From Impatiens glandulifera (taxonomy: Eukaryota > Streptophyta > Magnoliopsida > Ericales > Balsaminaceae), in contig NW_025919589.1 in assembly GCF_907164915.1 (NCBI RefSeq), forward strand, positions 62,001 to 126,000: DNA of 64,000 bases, given 5' to 3'. This document shows, piece after piece, positions 10,951 to 22,879 of the stretch. Within the stretch, counting starts at the first letter, position 1, and every line of letters begins with the position of its first letter. The position numbers and the translations under genes were made by a program. Under the pieces are notes generated by a model, which was not told the origin of the DNA, did no database searches, and worked only from the letters and a program-made list of their open reading frames with translations.

Positions 10951-12800
10951 ACAAGTGCTTTATCTGATGATTTTGTAAATTATTTGGTCGCATTAATTTG
11001 TTTTACAACGTTTGCGGAACATTATTTATTGAATGACTCAACATTGATTTGTTAGTTCTATTTATGGTATTTTTTGAAACTTATGACTTATTTTTGTGAT
11101 ATATGTTATAATTATATTTTTGTATTTATAAACTATAATATCACTTTTATTTGTCTGATGACCTTTATTAGAGTAATGATAAACTGTATGCTTATTTTGT
11201 TAAATGAATATGACTTTATTTTAAGCAGTATGTTATGTTAGAGTATGATTATTTGAAATTGATTTATAACAAATTAATGATGAAATATAAAGGGCTGATA
11301 TAATTAAACAAAAAAATACTCAATTCACAAACTAATCATTCATCAAATATATACGATATAATACATATTTTTAATCATATGTTTATCTTTAAGATAACAT
11401 TCTTTTACCCAATTTATTTTTTTAGTACAAACATCACCTTATTTTATGAATAAATAACAAAGAAGTACATATATCATTTAATCCCATCGACAAACAACAA
11501 TAATGACATACATCATTTTATCATATGTATCAAAAGTACATAATAATTAAAATAATATGTACATTTAAAATTTTATCCAATGGACAAACAACAATAAGTA
11601 CCTACATTGTTTTATCTTATGGACAAAATAAAAACAATAATTGAGTTTTTACCCTATAAAGAAAATATAAAGACGTTATGTTATCTTTTATGGTCATATT
11701 TTTCTCTACACAAATCATAACACATCTCTCTATTATTTGTTGGGTTTGAGTTTTCAGGTCTCCTTTTTAATTTTTAGTATTTTTTTTGTTGTTTTCGAAA
11801 ATTTGAAAGAATACAAATTTAGATAAATTGACACAAGTGCTTTATCCGATGATGATTTTGTAAATTATTTGGTCGCAATTTGTTTTACAACGTTTGCGAA
11901 ACATTATTTATTGAATGACTCAACATTGATTTGATAGTTCTATCTCTTGTAGTTTTTGAAGATTATGACTTATTTTTGTGATATATGTTATAATTATATT
12001 TTTGTATTTATAAACTATAATATCACTTTTATTTGTGTGATGACCTTTATTAGAGTAATAATAAGGTGTATGCTTATTTTGTTAAATGAAAATGAGTTAC
12101 TTTAAATAGTATATTATGTTACGTTAGAGTATATTATTGAAATTTATTTATAATAAATTAATGATAATATATTAAAGGACTGATATAATTATACAAAATA
12201 CTCAATTCACAAACTAATCATTATATATACTATATATACGTATAATACATGTTTTTAATCATGTTTTTATCTTTAAGATAACATTCTTTTACCAAATTTA
12301 TTTTTTAGTACAAACATCACCTTATTTTATGAATAAATAACAAAGAAATACATACATCATTTAATCCCATCGACAAACAACAATAATGACATACATCATT
12401 TTATCATATTATGTACATAATAATTAAAATAATATGTACATTTAAAATTTTATCCAATGGACAAACAACAATAATAAGTACATACATTGTTTTATCTTAT
12501 GGACAAAATAAAAACAATAATTGAGTTTTTACCCTATAAAGAAAATATAAAGACGTTATGTTATCTTTTATGGCCATATTTTTCTCTACACAAATCATAA
12601 CACATCTCTCTATTCTTTGCTGGGTTTGTTTTTTCATATCTCTTTCTTAATTATTAGTATTTCTATGTTATTTTAAAAAAATAGAAAGAATAAATAAATT
12701 TAGATGAAATTGACACGAGTAATTTATCTGATGATAATGTTGTAAATTATTTGGTCGTAATTTGTTTTACAACGTTTGCGGAACATTATTTATTGAATGA
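10949..12800 (+). repeat. Tandem duplication, 882-bp period, two full units and a partial third
   Basis: The string acacaagtgctttatc (third copy acacgagtaatttatc) occurs at 10949, 11831 and 12713, exactly 882 bp apart each time. It is followed each time by near-identical sequence including tggtcg, then ttgttttacaacgtttgcg, then aacattatttattgaatga. The second unit matches the first through its whole length; the third breaks off near 12800. No protein is encoded. The unit begins where the FAR1-like relic ends. Confidence 0.9.
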
Positions 12801-13114
12801 ACAAGTTCAATGTTTACCTAAAAATCCTTCCACTCGTGGTACTGAAATTTTATAAGTCATAATGAATAAATATAATTCATGTTTTTGAGCTATAAGAATG
12901 AATTGTGAATATGTTAGACGACTGATAAATCGTTGTATAACACATTACAATTTAGTTGTTGTTGGAAGTAAAATTTCAATTGAAAAGGACATATTAATCA
13001 CTTTTCTATATTTTGCCCATGATAGAATTATGGGAGCAATGAACATCTTTTTTTTGTCATTCAAAGTCTACTATGTATATAATAGTATCAAATTAATTAA
13101 AATCATTAATACAA
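12801..13114. other. Short spacer, nothing certain
   Basis: AT-rich sequence between the 882-bp repeats and the Helitron. A 75-codon open frame at 12898-13125 has no recognisable motif and runs into the Helitron end, so it is not annotated as a gene. Confidence 0.5.
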
Positions 13115-13548
13115 CTAGTATTTAGCCCGTGCATTTGCACGAGTAATAATATAAAAAACTTGAAAAAAATTACGGATAACATTTTTAATTTTATTTTTAA
13201 CCGTTTTAAGTTTTTGGGTGGGTCAACCTACAATTCGACCCAAGTATCCATTTACTCAACATCATTATATATTAGTTAGTTAAAAAGTTGAACTTATATT
13301 AATATTAAAACGTCCCGCGTTTATCAAATTTGATGTTGAAATTAAAATATAAAGTCTTTGTAGCCTAGTTGGTTAAAGAGTTGTACTTGTTTTGTTAGGT
13401 TGTAAGTTTGAAACATACTTTTAGTATTTTTAATTTTATTTTTAACCGTTTTAAATTTAAAGGCGGGTCAACCCACAATCCGACCCAAGTATCCAAATTA
13501 ACCACAGCTCTCGACCCGACAATCCGGACACTTTAAAAATTAAGCATC

Positions 13549-13584
<36 letters not shown>

Positions 13585-13771
13585 TTAGTTAAAAAGTTAA
13601 ACTTATATTAATATTAAAACGTCTCGCGTTTATCAAATATGGTGTTGAATTTAAAATATAAAGTCTTTGTAGCCTAATTGGTTAAATAATTGTACTCGTT
13701 TTGTTAGGTTGCAAGTTCGAAACATACCTCTCGACCTGACAATCCCATCATTATATATATATATATATAGA
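13115..13771 (-). mobile_element. Small non-autonomous Helitron with tRNA-like internal segments
   Basis: Read on the minus strand it starts TCTATATATATA (5' end at 13771) and ends in the hairpin CTCGTGCAAATGCACGGG followed by CTAAATACTAG (3' end at 13115). Both ends lie between a host A and T, the Helitron insertion rule. Inside, a segment of about 150 bp occurs twice on the plus strand (near 13270-13425 and 13575-13730), each including gtagcctagttggttaaa or gtagcctaattggttaaa and a downstream gttcgaaac-like box. A (TA)n run separates the copies. No Rep/helicase gene is present. Confidence 0.8.
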
Positions 13772-13898
13772 TTAGGAGTCCATTTGTAAGGGATAATATC
13801 TCTGGCTTTTAAAAAAAACTCATTTATTATATTTTGTATAGATTAATTAGGAAAGAGAACTTATAATGCAACTTCTAATTATTTTTATTTTGTTAAGC

Positions 13899-13976
<78 letters not shown>

Positions 13977-13977
13977 T
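13899..13977. repeat. (TTA)n microsatellite
   Basis: A long uninterrupted run of the trinucleotide tta/att. Confidence 0.95.
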
Positions 13978-14189
13978 AGAGAGGGTTATGTTTTTTTTAT
14001 AAAGTTAATAATTAAATAAATTATTTTTCATTTTCTCTCTTATTTTCATTTTATCTTTTTAATATATATTTAAAATATATAAATATAATAAAATATAATT
14101 AAAATATTAGTTTATATATTATAAATAAAATTAATAGTTATATATGATAATTATATAATAGAGTAAATAAATTTTTATATTCATGAGAG

Positions 14190-14195
<6 letters not shown>

Positions 14196-14246
<51 letters not shown>
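14196..14246. repeat. (AT)n microsatellite
   Basis: A run of about 25 AT dinucleotides. Confidence 0.95.
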
Positions 14247-14249
<3 letters not shown>

Positions 14250-14432
14250 CTTTCTTTTATCTTTAAAAAAAACTCATTTATTATATTTATATAAATTAAT
14301 TAGGAAAGAAAATTAATATAAATTATAAGAGAAATAAACCCTGATTGATTATAAATAGCGCGTTGATTATAAATAGCGCGTATAGTGCACCTCTAAATAA
14401 TTTTGTAAGCGTTGCATTAGTAGAAAATAGGT

Positions 14433-14996
14433 CTTCTGTAACGACTGCTAGTAACGGCGCTCGAACGCCCTTACTAATAGTTTTTATTAGTAACGGCTAT
14501 ATTAAACCGTTACTATTATTAGTTCATTAGTAACGGTTATATAAACCGTTACAGATAAGGCTGCATTTAAAGTTTTTAATATAGGATATCAGTAACAATG
14601 TACCGTTACTGAAGGAATATCTGTAACGGTTTTTACTATAACCGTTACAGATAAGACTTCAGTTACTTATCTTTGCGTGAGCTATTAGTAACGGTTTAGA
14701 ACATAAACCGTTACTAATATCCTATCTATAACGGTTATTGAGAAACCGTTACAGATAATGAGCCGTCTTTTCTTCTATACTACCCACTATCGGTAACTAT
14801 TATCTTATTAACCGTTACAGATAAGGCTTAAGTTACCGTTATTGTAGAAGGTTATCAGTAACGACTTTCTTCCAACACCGTTACTAATAACATATCTGTA
14901 ACGGTTATTGAGAAACCGTTACAGATAATGAAAAAGAAGACGAAAAGACGGTTGCCTATCTGTAACGGTTTTATATAGCCGTTACAGATTGTCTGT
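14433..14996. repeat. Left subterminal repeat array of the CACTA element
   Basis: About twenty copies of gtaacgg or its complement ccgttac, often as cctatctgtaacggtt with accgttacagata close by, so that neighbouring copies can pair. Family knowledge: such subterminal motifs are where the TNPA-type protein binds in En/Spm. Confidence 0.9.
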
Positions 14997-14999
14997 AAT

Positions 15000-16784
15000 A
15001 AACCCGCGAATGGCTTCTTCTTTCTTTTCTTTCTTTTCTTTTCTTCCTCCGCGCTTTCTCCTCTTCTTTCCGATCAGCGCCGCCGCCCGTGTGTTGAAGT
15101 CGCCGCCGTGTGTTGAAGTCGCCGCCAGGTAAGTTTTCTTCCCTTTTCTTCATCCACCAATCAATATCGCCGATCATCTCCAATATCGCCGATTCGCTCC
15201 AATATCTTCTCCCTCCGATATCCGCCATTCGCTGCCAATATCTTCTGCCCTCCAATATCGCCGTTCTATCGCCGATTCGCTCCATTATCTTCTCCCTCCA
15301 ATATCCGCCGATTCGCTGCCCACCGCCGATCGAACCAAATCAGGTTAAACTCTCTTCTCCCTCCAATGTATTAATATTTGTGTACATTTGACAATATTTA
15401 TTAGATTCTGATTTAGGATTTCTTAATATTTGTTTCGAATTAGATTCAGGCCAGTTTACCTCAACATAGTCTACTACAACAGACTGGTTTTGGATCATTT
15501 CTCTAGGTATGTTCATACTCTGTTTTTGATTGTTATTCTTGGGTTAGCATTTCTCTAGATATATAGGATTGTTTGGAATATAGGATTGTTTGGAATATAG
15601 GATTGTTTTGTGTTTACCCACAACTAATATAGGATTGTTTTGTGACTATGCTTTGAATAATTCTGAAAATTATTGAAGAAGATACAAAACTGAATTGTAA
15701 TATTGGTTGAGTTACAAACTGTTAGAACATGGGCCTAACAAGAAATGCTGCTGTTATTTTAGAATACTTTGAAAGTTGAGTTCATAAATGTTATTATATA
15801 TAAATGTTACAAACTGTGAGAACAATTTTGAAAATTCCTAGTTATTATATATACTATATTGGTATTCATTCAAATGATAAAAGTCTTGATGTGCTGCTTT
15901 GAATGAATCTTGATTCTTTAATGATTAACAATAGCAACAATACTTGTTCTCTATTTTCTTTTCTTCAAATTTATGCTTTATTTTCTTGGGGTAATGCTAT
16001 ATATAAATATATATCATAGACTGATTGCATCCATTAAGAATTAGTTGGGAGGTTAGTACACGGGTAGATGTGTAATTAATTATATATTCAGTATAATTAT
16101 ATAAATACATATTCGTCAACTTTACTTTAACTAGTACTCCATTAATTGGTTTCTTTTGCTTTCCCGTTGTAAGGTGGAGGTTGTTGTCTTGATGATTTTG
16201 ATTCATGAAATTTAAAGTATCATGGTTGTAAAATTTACAATCAATGTTAGAAATTTTATATATTTGGAATATTTTTGTTGAATCAGGTTGCATAAATTTC
16301 ATAGCTTGCTGTTTGAAATTCCCATTGTTTTTGCTGCCGCGGATTGTTGTTTACACTTCAAAATTCAGGTTAGTTCTTATTTACAATCAATGTTAGATTG
16401 TTAGTAGATTATTCATGTTAGATTAGTGGATAATTTATATGTTAGGTTAGTGGAAAATTTGTATGTTAGGTTAGTGGATAATTTGTATGTTAGGTTAGTG
16501 GATAATTTGTATGTTAGGTTAGTGAATAATATGTATGTTAGGTTAGTGGATAATTTGTATGTTAGGTTAGTGGATAATTTGTATGTTAGGTTAGATAATA
16601 TTCAATGATAATTTGTATGTTAGGTTATTGGATAATTTGTATGTTAGATTATTAGATTGGTAGATTAAGTTAGATATTTTGTATGTTAGATTATTGCATG
16701 TTTGGATTAGTAGATGAATAAATGATTTGTATGTTTCATTATTGATGTTAGGTTGTTGGATTATTAATTTGTATGTTAGGTTAG
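15000..16784 (+). other. Leader region of the CACTA transposase gene
   Basis: Starts with a GC-richer stretch (15000-15330) with repeated caatatcgccgattcgctcc-like words. It then passes into AT-rich sequence with candidate splice donors such as gccag-gtaagt near 15129. This is the expected place for an untranslated first exon and intron ahead of the transposase ATG at 16785. Exon structure is not resolved, and no conserved coding is seen. Confidence 0.45.
16416..16610 (+). repeat. 24-bp tandem repeat upstream of the transposase start
   Basis: About seven to eight near-perfect copies of a 24-bp unit containing ataatttgtatgttaggtta, with looser copies up to about 16780. It happens to be open in one frame (repeating DNLYVRLV), but this is a by-product of a repeat length divisible by three. 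Confidence 0.9.
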
Positions 16785-19700
16785 ATGGAAATCCCAGACA
16801 AAACATGGATGACTATACTTCGTACCGATCCTAAATATAGTGAGGGGGTTCACAAATTCATAGAATTTACTGAAAGGTCTACGGGTAGGTCATCGATTGT
16901 ATGTCCTTGTGTAAGGTGTGCAAATCGAGTATATGAGAATAAGAGTGTGGTTAGATCCCATCTGATTGTATACGGCATAAGACAAAATTATGGTTTTTGG
17001 TATTTTCATGGTGAAAAGAGATCAATTGGACGTCAACTTGTAAATGCTGTTACCGAGAATGTGGAGGAAGATGAATCAGATGATGAAATTGAAGACGAAC
17101 CGATTAATGAACCACCAAATAACGAGACTAATATCATGGAAGACGAACCTGATGAAGTTTGTGAGGATCATCTAATGGAAGATATTATTGTTGAGGATCA
17201 TCTAATGGAAGATATTATTGGTGATTTATACCCTAATGTCAACATTAATAATGAACGGTCGAGTGAAAATGAGCCTCCCGTTGATGATGCTAATACGTTT
17301 TACAAATTGTTGGACGATTCGAAACTACCTTTGTATGAAGGTTCTCGCATTTCCAAAGCCTCAACTCTTCTTAAACTTCTTCACATCAAGAATGTAGGTC
17401 AGTGGACAAACACGTCATTTGATTTATTGTTGAGTTTATTGAAGGAGGAAATACTGCCAATTCATAATCAACTACCGAATTCGTATTATGAGTGCAAGAA
17501 ATTCATTAAAGACATGGGCCTATCGTACGAAACAATTGACGCGTGTAAGAATGATTGCATGCTTTTTCGTAAAGAGGATAAGGATTTGCAGCAATGTAAA
17601 GTTTGTGGGCTTTCTAGGTGGAATGTCAAAAAATCTAATGGTGCAATTCGAACGAAGGTGAATGGTAAGTATATAGCCAACAAGTCGCTGCGCTATTTTC
17701 CATTAAAACCGAGGTTGCAAAGATTATACATGTGTTCCAAAACTGCTCCACACATGACTTGGCATAAAGATAACAATCCCGAAGATGATGTGTTGAGGCA
17801 TCCTGCTAATTCAATGACATGGAAGACCTTTGATAACTTGTACCCAAATTTCTCAACAGAACCTCGAAATGTGCGACTTGGTTTGGCTAGTGATGGTTTT
17901 CAACCTTTTGCTAGCGGAAAAATATCGTACAGCATTTGGCCAGTTATTCTAATCCCTTACAACGTCTCTCCTACCACATGTATGGATAAAAACAATTTTC
18001 TTCTTTCAATGCTCATTCCAGGACCAAAAAGTCCCGGTGATTGTATTGACGTATTTCTAGAGCAACTTATTGAAGAGTTGACGGAATTGTGGAATACCGG
18101 TGTGAAGACATACGATGCAAGCAGAAAACAATATTTTAATTTACGGGCAGCTCTTATGTGGACTATTAATGATTTTCCGGCTTATGCAAATTTGTCTGGA
18201 TGGAGTACAAAGGGTAAATTGGCATGTCCGTCTTGTAATCAGAACACCGCGTCTTTGAGGTTAACAAATTGCCAGAAGGAGTGTTACATGAATCATCGAC
18301 GATTCCTCCCGTCTAATCATCGATGGCGCAAAGAGACCGATACGTTTGACGAGCATATGGAGCATAGAGATCCTCCTGTACTATTATCGGGTTCCGAAAT
18401 TCAATTGCAAGCGCGAGATCTAAAGGAAAATTGTTTGACAAAGTACCTGCCTAAGAAAACGAAAGTTATACATAAATCCCGAGGTGATAATTGGAACAAA
18501 TTCAGTATATTCTTTCAATTGCCTTACTGGAAATCTTTGATGTTGAGACATAATTTGGATGTAATGCATATTGAGAAGAATATATGTGATAGTTTGTTGG
18601 GAACTTTAATGAATTTCAAAGAAAAGTCCAAGGATGGAATTAAAGCAAGGAAAGATTTGGTCATAATGAACATAAAACATTCCTTACATCCGGTTGAAGT
18701 TGATGGTGTTCTTCGGTGTCCGCCGGCCCCCTATGCATTGTCCTCAGAACATAGGAAACGTTTATGTCAGTTTTTGAAAGATATTAAAATGCCCGACGGT
18801 TTTTGTTCAAATATTGGGGCGTGTGTAAACATGGAGGAGAAAAAAATATCAGGATTGAAGAGTCACGATTGTCACATTTTATTACAATATCTCCTTCCAC
18901 TAGCTACACGTGGCCTACTTCCCGATGATGTGTACGATGCCGTGGTGAATTTAGCAAGGTTCTTTCGGTTGCTTTGCCAAAAAAGTTTACAACGCGGACA
19001 ATTGGAAACATTACATGACGACATTGTCTTGACACTTTGCAAATTGGAGAAGATCTTTCCACCTTCTTTCTTCGATATTATGGTGCATTTGTCAGTTCAT
19101 TTAGTTTTTGAAGCTTGTCTTGGAGGGCCTGTTCAGTATCGATGGATGTATCCAGTTGAACAATATATGAGCACACTCAAGAAATACCTTAGGAACAGAA
19201 ACTTTCCAGAAGGTTCAATCAGCGAGAGTTACCTTTTGAATGAGAGTATGAGCATGTGTGCCCGATATTTGGACGATCAAGAGTCAAATGATGAATCCAT
19301 AAATACAAGTACAACATTCTCCATTTTCATCACTATGGAAGACTTATCTAATGGCACATCCTACACATATGAACCGGGTGATCGTGAGCGTGCTCATTGG
19401 TACATTTTAAAAAATTGTCGCGAAGCTGAAGAATATTATAAGTAAGTCCATTAATGTCATTATGAGCTATGATTTAAGTAATAATTTAATCTGTCATTTG
19501 CGCAGCGATTTCGTTCAATCATGCCCTCCTAATATTTCCAATGAGGCTCGGGATAAACAATACGTTAGATATTTCCAAGAAAGAGTAAGTAATCATCTCA
19601 ACAATTTTCTTTTTTAGTATATGACAATTAGTTTAACAATAATTTCTAATGAATATATAGGTGGAGCAACTAACCGATCAATCCGATAGGACAACGAATC

Positions 19701-20140
19701 TTAAGATTTTAGGACGTGGGCCTACATTGTATGCAAAGAAATAAAACTCGTGCAAAATAAATGGGTACAAGTTTAACACTGAAAAACATGACGAGAGCTT
19801 GACTACCCAAAATAGCGGGGTTTTGGTTGTTGGTAATAATGGGACCGAGACTATTAACTACTATGGAGTGATCAATGAAATCATAGAAGTGATATTCTTT
19901 TGTGGAAGACGAGTGATTCTTTTCAAATGCAAATGGTTTGATGTTTATCACAAAGATCGGGGCATTAAAGTTGATAAGTATGGTTATGTTAGTATAAATA
20001 TCAACAGGATTCTACAGACTCAATTAAATGAACCATTCATAATGGCAAGCCAAGCACAACAAGTCTTTTACTCTACAGATATGGCATCAAGGCTTGAATG
20101 GAAAATTGTGACACCAATAAATCCCCGTTATTCTAATTAA
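16785..20140 (+). pseudogene. CACTA TNP2-like transposase with one in-frame stop
   Basis: Exons 16785-19441, 19506-19584 and 19661-20140 join with matching phases. The first exon alone gives 885 codons. Residues about 1-75 form the transposase-associated domain (DKTWM..., CPCVRCAN). The tnp2 domain covers roughly 290-610 and includes HNLDVMHIEKNICDSLLGT. A DUF4218-type segment (about 715-830) holds FPPSFFDIMVHLSVHL and YRWMYPVEQYM. The last exon carries a DUF4216-type segment (CKWFDVYHKDRGI). A TAA at 19742-19744 interrupts that last exon in frame between YAKK and NSCKINGYKF, so the product would lose its C-terminal domain. Everything before it is open. Role: the catalytic protein for excision and integration. 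Confidence 0.9.
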
Positions 20141-20214
20141 GGTTGAATTAATTTCTATGAAGGGTTACTTGTAAATTTGTCTTATAAACATTACATTCAA
20201 TATTTGAAGCTATC

Positions 20215-21964
20215 ATGGAACCTAAAAGAATGCAAGGTAAGAGTTTAAGCAGCGCGCTACACGAGCTTGTACGAAGGACCGAGGAGCATTCAGAAGATCC
20301 CGTGCAATTGTGTAACTCTGTCGGGGAAATTGATTTGGACCTTGATGATGTTATGAATGTTGATAGTGTACCCAACACTATCCCCGGTGATGATGATGAT
20401 GATGAGACACAGCCCCCGTCTGAGGAGCAAGATGGAGGTACTTGTGTTTTTGCTTAAGTTAGTTGTTGTGATCCTATATAATTTTTTGTTTAATTTTAGG
20501 ATCTATTTCGAGAAGGAGACGGGGCAAGAACAAGAATAAAGTTGTTGGTAGATTGCAAGCGGGGCAAAAGATGACTCTTCAATTTAACCCTGTTGATGGT
20601 AAACCAATGTGCGAGAATAGGACAGCTTGGTCGAGGCATATTGGGAGTGTCATTCGAGACTCCAATGCACTACCTCATAGGACTTTGCGTTGGTCGGACC
20701 TGAGCTCCACACAGCTAGATCACATATGGATGGCTATCACGGTATATAACTTTTTATAATATTAAGTCCATTATGTATTCAACACAATCTATAATCGTAT
20801 TTTAATGTTAACTATTTAGGATCCTTTCGTGGCTGTGGGGGATGACATCAACAACTATCGAAGACAAAGTTTATTTCAAGCCAACAAATTATGGGATAGA
20901 TGGAGATGTCATTGGAACACCATGTACATTAAATCCCGTGAAGGTGACGAGCAAGCGATTAGGGCAAATCCCCCTCCCGAGATCGAAATTAGTGATTGGA
21001 ATTATCTACTTGATCGTCGCTTTCTCACGTCGGAATTCAAGGTAAATTAATGTGTTTATAAATAGCTCTTACATTAATCATTCATTAAACACAAATGTTT
21101 TTTTATTTGCAGAAAACAAGTGCTGTGAATGCGCAAAATAGGTCGCATGTTGTGTACAAGAATCATGCGGGCATCATCTCATTTTCGCAAGTGGAGAAGC
21201 AAATGGTTCGTTTTATCATTGAATAACAAAGTTTATAATGTTATTACGTTTTTATTAATAATTAAATTTGTACAGGAGAAGACTACCGGTACGTCGCCTA
21301 ATTTTGCAGAATTATTTCTGCACACTCGTACAAAGAAACCGACTCTGCAAGATCCAAATCCGGAGGTTCCCCCTATTATTCAAGGAAAAGTGGTAAGTCG
21401 TGTTTATTAGTTATATTTATTTTATTTATTTTATGTATGTATGTAATCGAATGTAATTTGTGTTTGTAGACTGCCTTGCGAACTGCTATAGAAGAAGACC
21501 CGAATAGAAATGAATTGCAGTTGGCTGAGTGCGCATTTGGGTCTCAGGGACATGGGTGAGTTGTGGGTTTGGGCTCCGGTGTCACACCTAGATCTTTTAG
21601 ACCTGATGCTCGTGGTGGTACTAGCACACAGCGCGGTGACACGCAAAACACACTTTTACTTGAGGAGATACAGAGGATGCGAGAGGAGCGTGAAGCTGAG
21701 AAGCTTCAGTCACGGAGAGAGCGCGAAGAAGCCTTACTCGAGCGTCAAATGGAGCGTGAGGAAGCACAAAGGCAGCGTGAAATGGAGCGCGAAGAGTTAT
21801 TGATGCAGCGTGAAGATGAACGTGAAGAAGCTCGAAGAGAGCGTGAGAGAATGCGGGATGAGATGCTTGAGATGAGATCGACAATGAACTTCTTATTATC
21901 CAGGATTCCCCGTGATCAACTTCCACCTGCCCCTCCCACTCGAGATGATGCCCCTCCTACTTAG
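20215..21964 (+). pseudogene. Second CACTA gene (plant transposase Ptta/En/Spm, TNPA-type) with one in-frame stop
   Basis: Six exons fit GT-AG rules and keep phase: 20215-20437, 20500-20741, 20820-21041, 21113-21205, 21276-21392 and 21470-21964. The product begins MEPKRMQGKSLSSALHEL, has an acidic patch (DDDDDETQPP), then NRTAWSRHIGSVIRD and LWDRWRCHWNTMY, followed by NRSHVVYKNHAG, and ends in a long charged coiled coil rich in REREEA-type repeats. This order is typical of the Transposase_24-type protein of CACTA elements. A TGA at 21557-21559, after GSQGHG, breaks the frame ahead of the coiled coil; both sides are otherwise open. A GT dinucleotide overlaps this TGA, but I saw no plausible acceptor just downstream. 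Confidence 0.85.
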
Positions 21965-22257
21965 AGATGATCCCCTTCCTCGTGATCGTCTCTTTCCCAC
22001 TTCAATTCTGGTCAGTTGAAATGTAATTTGAAATACGTTAATTAATGGTTTTTGTGAATTTGTGATATGATTGTAGTTTTTGGATGGATTATAGTTTTTG
22101 GATGGATTGTAGTTTGTGGATGATTATTGTTTTGAATTAATGATTGTATTTTTGGGTTTTTGGTTATCGATGATTGTAGTTTTTGGTTATTGGTTATTAA
22201 TGATTGAGGTTTTAAATAGGTAAAAATTTGTAAAAAAAAAAAAAACTATTAGGGTTT

Positions 22258-22690
22258 AGTAACGGTTAAATAATTACAAAAACCGTTAATAATAATCTAA
22301 CTGTAACGGTTTAAGAAATAAAAAACCGTCACAGAAACAACACGAGAATCTGTAACGGTTTTCGAAAACCGTTACAGATAAAATCAGTCTTTTAGTAACG
22401 GTTTTTAGCCGGCTAAAACCGTTACTGTTGTTCCATTACTATCTGTAACGGTTTTATAAAACCGTTACAGATACTCGTGTTGTTTCTGTGACGGTTTTTA
22501 CACGGCTAGAACCGTTACTGTTATTCAATGACTATCAGTAACGGTTTTCGAACGCCGTTACTGATACATGTGAAGTTTCTGTAACGTAATTTTTTGTAAC
22601 GATTGGTAACGGTTTTATGTGCCGTTACAAATAAGTTTCAGTAACGGCGTTCGATGCTTTCAGTAACGGTTTTAGCCCTTACTAATACCC
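22258..22690. repeat. Right subterminal repeat array of the CACTA element
   Basis: About nineteen gtaacgg/ccgttac words in both orientations, mirroring the left array and ending just before the terminal ctactagtg. Confidence 0.9.
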
Positions 22691-22879
22691 TTTTTTCTAC
22701 TAGTGTTATTATATATATAATGAGATGCAACCCACTAATCAAACCCAAGTTCATGTCAATTTCACCATAACTAACATTTAAAAATTATTTAAGGTAAATA
22801 TTTTGTCATTTTCTAACTTTAACAATATTGGTTCCTTTGTTTATATATTAATAATAAAATATTATTTGATGTCTTGTCT

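Larger units (their letters stand above)
14415..22705 (+). mobile_element. CACTA (En/Spm) DNA transposon, nearly complete
   Basis: The right end is the complement of CACTAGTAGAAAAAAGGG and the left end is CATTAGTAGAAAATAGG, an inverted pair in which the left CACTA has become CATTA. The flanking trinucleotides are ttg and tta, one mismatch from a 3-bp target duplication. Both subterminal regions are packed with gtaacgg/ccgttac words in both orientations. The interior carries the two genes expected of the superfamily on the plus strand: a TNP2-like transposase (16785-20140) and a second TNPA-type gene (20215-21964), each with one in-frame stop. The 8.3-kb length fits autonomous relatives, but the stops suggest it is no longer autonomous. 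Confidence 0.93.

Noticed and set aside
10937..12800. A CRISPR-like or centromeric satellite reading of the 882-bp repeats.
   Set aside because: Two and a fraction units only, no spacers, plant nuclear context; a local tandem duplication suffices.
12898..13125. A 75-codon frame ahead of the Helitron.
   Set aside because: No family motif, AT-rich composition, and it reads into the Helitron terminus.
13355..13425. A possible tRNA gene, because of the gtagcctagttggttaaa and gtttgaaac boxes.
   Set aside because: No acceptor stem or complete cloverleaf can be made, and the segment is duplicated inside a Helitron; treated as tRNA-like only.
16426..16608. A repetitive protein DNLYVRLV.
   Set aside because: Explained by a 24-bp DNA repeat in the leader of the CACTA transposase gene.
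21557..21559. A splice donor at the TGA (gggtgagt) that would remove the stop from the TNPA-type gene.
   Set aside because: No convincing acceptor lies close downstream, and sequence on both sides fits one exon; a nonsense mutation is simpler.
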